Source: an uncultured Emticicia sp. (GTDB lineage Bacteria > Bacteroidota > Bacteroidia > Cytophagales > Spirosomataceae). Taken from it: a DNA stretch of 64,000 nt. The notes beneath the pieces were generated by a model. The model was not told the DNA's origin. It saw nothing but the letters and a program-made list of their open reading frames with translations, and made no database searches. Positions within the stretch are counted from its first letter, which is position 1; each line of letters starts with the position of its first letter. Both the position numbers and the translations under genes were made by a program. Location: contig NZ_CALCZQ010000030.1 in NCBI RefSeq assembly GCF_937903345.1, positions 496,001 through 560,000 on the forward strand. Direction: 5' to 3'. This document shows, one piece after another, positions 60,857-64,000 of the stretch.

Positions 60857-60892
60857 ATTCTATCATTCGCTCAATCATTCATTCTATCATTT
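60857..60892. repeat. 8-bp-period repeat before menA
   Basis: Four degenerate units of TCATTCNN type fill the gap between the peroxidase gene and menA and end exactly at the menA ATG. Confidence 0.6.
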
Positions 60893-61774
60893 ATGAAACA
60901 TTGGCTTTCTGCAGCTCGTCCACGTACTCTTCCTTTGGCACTGGCAAGCATTTTTATGGGTAGTTTTTTAGCAGCATTTGTAGGGAAGTTTGACTGGCTA
61001 GTTTTTGTTTTTTGTTGTCTTACAACCATTGCTTTGCAGGTGCTTTCAAATTTTGCCAACGATTTTGGCGATACACAAAATGGAGCAGATTTAGCTGGAA
61101 GAGTTGGCCCAAAACGAGCAGTACAATCTGGTACGATTACTTCCAAACAAATGCTTAGTGGAATTTATATTTTGACTGTAATTTGCCTTATCTTTGGAAT
61201 TTCACTCCTTTATTTTTCATTCAAAGATGCCTCGATGCGAGCATTTTTGGGTTTTTTTGGACTTGGATTGATATCAATGCTAGCCGCCTATACTTATACT
61301 GCAGGCAATAATCCTTATGGTTATTCAGGTTTAGGAGATATTTCGGTTTTGATTTTTTTCGGTTTAGTTGGGGTTTTAGGAAGCAATTATTTATTCACAA
61401 AAACTTTTGATTGGATAAATATTTTACCTGCTTTAAGTTGTGGATTTTTTGCTACGGGTGTACTAAATATTAATAACATTAGAGATATAGAATCAGACAC
61501 CCGTTCTGGGAAGAAGACCATCCCAGCTCGATTAGGTAAAGAAAATGCAATAATTTACCATTGGTTCTTACTTAGTTTTGGAATGTTAAGTATTTTACTA
61601 TTCAGCATTTTACAAGGAGAAAATAAGTTTCATTACCTTGTTGTTTTCCCTTTGTTTTTCTTAAACGGAATAAAGGTTAAACGTTTATCAAATCCTGATC
61701 CAATGCTTAAACAAATGGCATTATCAACCTTGCTTTTTGTTTTATTATTTGGTTTGACCTTGCTATTTGCCTAA
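60893..61774 (+). CDS. menA: 1,4-dihydroxy-2-naphthoate polyprenyltransferase
   Basis: MenA attaches the isoprenoid tail in menaquinone synthesis, an integral membrane enzyme of the UbiA superfamily. The 293-residue protein has about nine helices, the N-terminal WLSAARPRTLPLALASIFMG, the first aspartate-rich motif NFANDFGDTQNGAD, GPKRAVQSGTIT, and the second acidic motif NNIRDIESDTRSGKKTIPARLG. All of this matches MenA over other UbiA members. Menaquinone is the expected electron carrier for the NADH dehydrogenases in this window. An 8-bp repeat array precedes the start. Confidence 0.93.
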   Translation: MKHWLSAARPRTLPLALASIFMGSFLAAFVGKFDWLVFVFCCLTTIALQVLSNFANDFGDTQNGADLAGRVGPKRAVQSGTITSKQMLSGIYILTVICLIFGISLLYFSFKDASMRAFLGFFGLGLISMLAAYTYTAGNNPYGYSGLGDISVLIFFGLVGVLGSNYLFTKTFDWINILPALSCGFFATGVLNINNIRDIESDTRSGKKTIPARLGKENAIIYHWFLLSFGMLSILLFSILQGENKFHYLVVFPLFFLNGIKVKRLSNPDPMLKQMALSTLLFVLLFGLTLLFA

Positions 61775-61833
61775 AATTGAAAGTAAAGGACCGCAGTTTC
61801 TTGTTATTCTTTCAAATCAAGTTTTCTCTTTCT

Positions 61834-62451
61834 TTATTTTTCTCCCGAATTTTTTTTTGTTACTTTTGATGACAAAAACTTTTCTTCGTTGGCTCTAATT
61901 TTAACCAATACTCTGCGATTTCTACGACGACCCTCTGGAGTACGATTACTATCTATTGGACGAGTCGCACCATAACCAGCAATTGCCAATCTATCCGCCG
62001 TGACATCATGAGCTTTAAAATATAGTGCCACAGCTTTTGCTCGCATTTCCGATAAATTCTTATTTTTTAACTGATTACCACTACTATCAGCATGTCCTTC
62101 AATAAAAATTTCTGTATATGGGTACTGACTCAAAACGCTCGATATATCATCCAATACTTCAATTGCCTCCATAGTTAAACGATCCGAACTAGATTCAAAA
62201 TAAAATTCTGGTTGAAACGTAATACTTATACCTTCTGCAGTGCGGATAATCTCAGCTTTTTGGCCGGATGCACTAATCAAATCTGTTGCTAAAAAGTCAA
62301 GCATTCTTCCAATTTTTACAGCAGCTTCGGCGGCAGCAGGATTTTTCTTGTCAGTATTTTTGTTGTTTTTAGAAGTATTTTTTGATGTATTACAAGAAAC
62401 AAGCACAGATAAAATGATTACTACACATGTCAAAAGACTCAATGATTTCAT
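61834..62451 (-). CDS. OmpA-family lipoprotein
   Basis: A lipoprotein of 205 residues. The lipobox LSVLVSC puts the lipid on Cys20. A low-complexity Asn/Lys/Thr linker is followed by a helix and a C-terminal OmpA domain (YPYTEIFIEGHADSSGNQLKNKNLSEMRAKAVALYF, IDSNRTPEGRRRNRRVLVKI) that binds peptidoglycan. It is a Pal-like anchor, though no tol genes are near. It is convergent with menA. Confidence 0.87.
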   Translation of the reverse strand: MKSLSLLTCVVIILSVLVSCNTSKNTSKNNKNTDKKNPAAAEAAVKIGRMLDFLATDLISASGQKAEIIRTAEGISITFQPEFYFESSSDRLTMEAIEVLDDISSVLSQYPYTEIFIEGHADSSGNQLKNKNLSEMRAKAVALYFKAHDVTADRLAIAGYGATRPIDSNRTPEGRRRNRRVLVKIRANEEKFLSSKVTKKNSGEK

Positions 62452-62611
62452 GAAATTAGGATTTTATATAGTAACATAAGAAAACCATTATTTGAAGTCA
62501 AAATAACTTTTTTGTAAAATTGCTAAAAAAAATGAAATTGGCAAGCTATACGTAATAAAAATTTGTTAACCTTAATAATCTAATCATTAAAAAACTTTTT
62601 ACAAAAAAGCA

Positions 62612-62641
62612 TTGACTAAACAGTCATAAAATTTATCTTTG
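62612..62641 (+). promoter_or_regulatory. Promoter of the TPR protein gene
   Basis: TTG (62612-62614), a 19-nt spacer and TATCTTTG (62634-62641) match the Bacteroidota consensus. The start codon follows at 62734, which gives a leader of about 85 nt. Confidence 0.65.
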
Positions 62642-62733
62642 TTAAATGAAATTAAGTGTAATGTTTCATACTTTGAAGTAATTTTTCAATAATTTCATTC
62701 TAAAACGTGATTTTAAATTATTCTAAAAATCTT

Positions 62734-64000
62734 ATGAAAAAAGTAGTCTTCCCATTTCTGTCAATTTGTTTTATGGTATGTGTTTTGCAAGCTAATGCTC
62801 AACAAACTGCATCTGAATTTTTTGATATTGGTGTAAATAAAAGTAAAGCAGGTGATTATATAGGTGCTTCACAAGCATATAGTACTGCAATAGCAATGAA
62901 TCCAGAAAATTCTACGAGTTATTACAACCGTGGTCTTGCAAAACAACAACTGAAAGATCACCGAGGTGCAATTTTAGATTTTGACAAAACAATTGACCTC
63001 GACCCAAAAAATTCATTGGCGTATTTGTATCGTGGGAAAAGTAAAAGCGATCAAGAGGATCACCGTTCGGCCTTGCAAGATTATAACCGTACGATTGAGA
63101 TAAATCCAGAGGATGCTTTGGCTTTCTTGTATCGAGGTATGACAAGAGCAAAATTATTGGACTATCGTCGTGCTATACAAGACTTCTCAAAAGTAGTTGA
63201 ACTTAATACAGAAGATGATAAAAAATACCAAGCGTATTTTTCTCGTGGTATATGTAAATCTCGTTTAGAAGATTATCAAGGTAGTATAACTGATTTTACA
63301 AAATCAATTGATTTGAATCCAAAACGTTCGCAGTCTTTTGCAAGTAGAGGCTACAGTCGCTTGAAAATTAATGATTTTACTGGTTCGATTAAAGATTTTG
63401 ATGAAGCTGTAAAATTAAACCCAGAAGATAGCGAATCTTTTTTTAACCGTGGTTTTGCTAAAACTAAAATTGAACTTTTCCGTGAAGCAATTACTGATTA
63501 TGATAAAGCGATTCAACTTGACCCTATAAATGTACGTGCATTTTATGGTAGAGGCTTTTGTAATAGCAAACTTAGTAATCAAAAAGATGCTACGAATGAT
63601 TTGACAAAAGCAATTGAGGTTAATAACGTAAATATTGATTCTAAGGTTTATTATACAGGTCGTATGACCAAGAATACTTTAGATGAGTTGCGTAATGTTG
63701 TCCAGGATAAAAGTAAGATCAATGAGTTTTCTGATGACCGCTCAGAAGCATTTTATAGTCGTGGTATCTCGAAGTTTAAATCTGGTGATGGTAAAGGGGC
63801 AATTTTAGATTTAAATAAATCAATCGAATTAAATCCAACTTACTATGAAGCTTATTTTTCTCGTGGTTTGGTTCGTTCATCAATGGGATTACAGAAAGAA
63901 GCATTACAAGATTGCTCAAACGCAATCAAATTGAATCCAAAATACAGCGAGGCATATTATGTAAGAGGTATTATCAAACACTCTTTGGGCGATGAAAACG
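62734..64000 (+). CDS. Secreted TPR-repeat protein (3'-truncated by window edge)
   Basis: The frame from the ATG at 62734 is open to the window end (422 codons). A signal peptide (MKKVVFPFLSICFMVCVLQANAQ) is followed by about eleven tetratricopeptide repeats of roughly 34 residues each, with the recurring pattern YYNRGLAKQQLKDHRGAILDFDKTIDLDPKN. The repeat series is broken once by a less regular insertion (about residues 305-340). Such TPR arrays serve as periplasmic scaffolds. The C-terminal part, which might show an additional domain, is not in the window. Confidence 0.85.
   Translation, partial: MKKVVFPFLSICFMVCVLQANAQQTASEFFDIGVNKSKAGDYIGASQAYSTAIAMNPENSTSYYNRGLAKQQLKDHRGAILDFDKTIDLDPKNSLAYLYRGKSKSDQEDHRSALQDYNRTIEINPEDALAFLYRGMTRAKLLDYRRAIQDFSKVVELNTEDDKKYQAYFSRGICKSRLEDYQGSITDFTKSIDLNPKRSQSFASRGYSRLKINDFTGSIKDFDEAVKLNPEDSESFFNRGFAKTKIELFREAITDYDKAIQLDPINVRAFYGRGFCNSKLSNQKDATNDLTKAIEVNNVNIDSKVYYTGRMTKNTLDELRNVVQDKSKINEFSDDRSEAFYSRGISKFKSGDGKGAILDLNKSIELNPTYYEAYFSRGLVRSSMGLQKEALQDCSNAIKLNPKYSEAYYVRGIIKHSLGDEN

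Noticed and set aside
62534..62552. Third sigma-54-like site before the TPR gene
   Set aside because: TTGGCAAG is similar, but the -12 half is missing, and a better sigma-A promoter is present at 62612-62641.
1..64000. tRNA, rRNA, insertion sequence, prophage or restriction/defence genes
   Set aside because: None of their signatures was seen; transposase, integrase, Cas or toxin motifs are absent from the readable frames.

Overview
The window looks like a chromosomal segment of a Bacteroidota bacterium, most likely order Cytophagales (Emticicia/Flectobacillus-like; the genus is a guess). The evidence is AT-rich DNA, promoters of the Bacteroidota type (TTTG about 20 nt before TAnnTTTG), a C-terminal type IX secretion domain, a menaquinone gene, lineage-typical families (DUF2851, DUF2157, LytTR regulators, OmpA/PD40 proteins) and little use of Shine-Dalgarno sequences. 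No tRNA, rRNA, CRISPR array, insertion sequence or prophage was seen. Both ends cut through a gene: nuoL on the left and a TPR protein on the right.

Layout. 1-4.8 kb: the end of the complex I operon (nuoL', nuoM, nuoN). 4.9-10.2 kb: a long PurF-type amidotransferase, a 46-codon gene on the minus strand, a secreted DUF6503-like protein, ferrochelatase and a flavin oxidoreductase. 10.3-14.2 kb: a large secreted reprolysin-like metallopeptidase with seven near-identical Ig-like modules. 14.6-20.2 kb: a hydroxyproline-type catabolic operon (DapA-like lyase, 4-hydroxyproline epimerase, D-amino-acid oxidase, class V aminotransferase) divergent from an AraC regulator; a decayed copy of that regulator's 3' end lies at 21.35-21.48 kb. 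20.4-31.2 kb: a membrane protein, carbonic anhydrase, NDH-2, CCA-adding enzyme, DUF2851, PyrF, RfbC, LpxH, a lone receiver domain and a PhnP-like hydrolase. 31.3-38.9 kb: a FAN1-like VRR-NUC nuclease, a decayed reading frame, HU, a LytTR regulator/histidine kinase pair and an FUSC-like membrane protein. 39-45 kb: hemolysin III, a DUF2157/DUF4401-like pair, a phosphotransferase and GlgE. 45.1-48.1 kb: two SPOR-domain paralogues behind sigma-54-like promoters, then a type IX secreted metalloprotease. 48.1-53.7 kb: acyltransferase, a polytopic membrane protein, an OmpA/PD40 protein and a cytochrome c. 53.8-64 kb: a DivIC/FtsB protein, enolase, YicC, an unknown secreted protein, ArgS, glutathione peroxidase, MenA, an OmpA lipoprotein and the TPR protein.

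The most unusual signal is not a gene. At least eleven places carry short degenerate tandem repeats with a strict 7- or 8-bp period. Many form facing inverted pairs. In eight genes an array ends 0-12 nt before the start codon, where a ribosome-binding site would normally be. Two arrays sit inside coding sequences (the D-amino-acid oxidase and pyrF) without breaking the frame. They resemble the heptameric STRR elements known from cyanobacteria. Other points of interest are the twin sigma-54-like promoters in front of degenerate RlpA/SPOR proteins, the hydroxyproline operon with an unexplained aminotransferase, the regulator remnant, and a small gene whose promoter spacer is a perfect palindrome.
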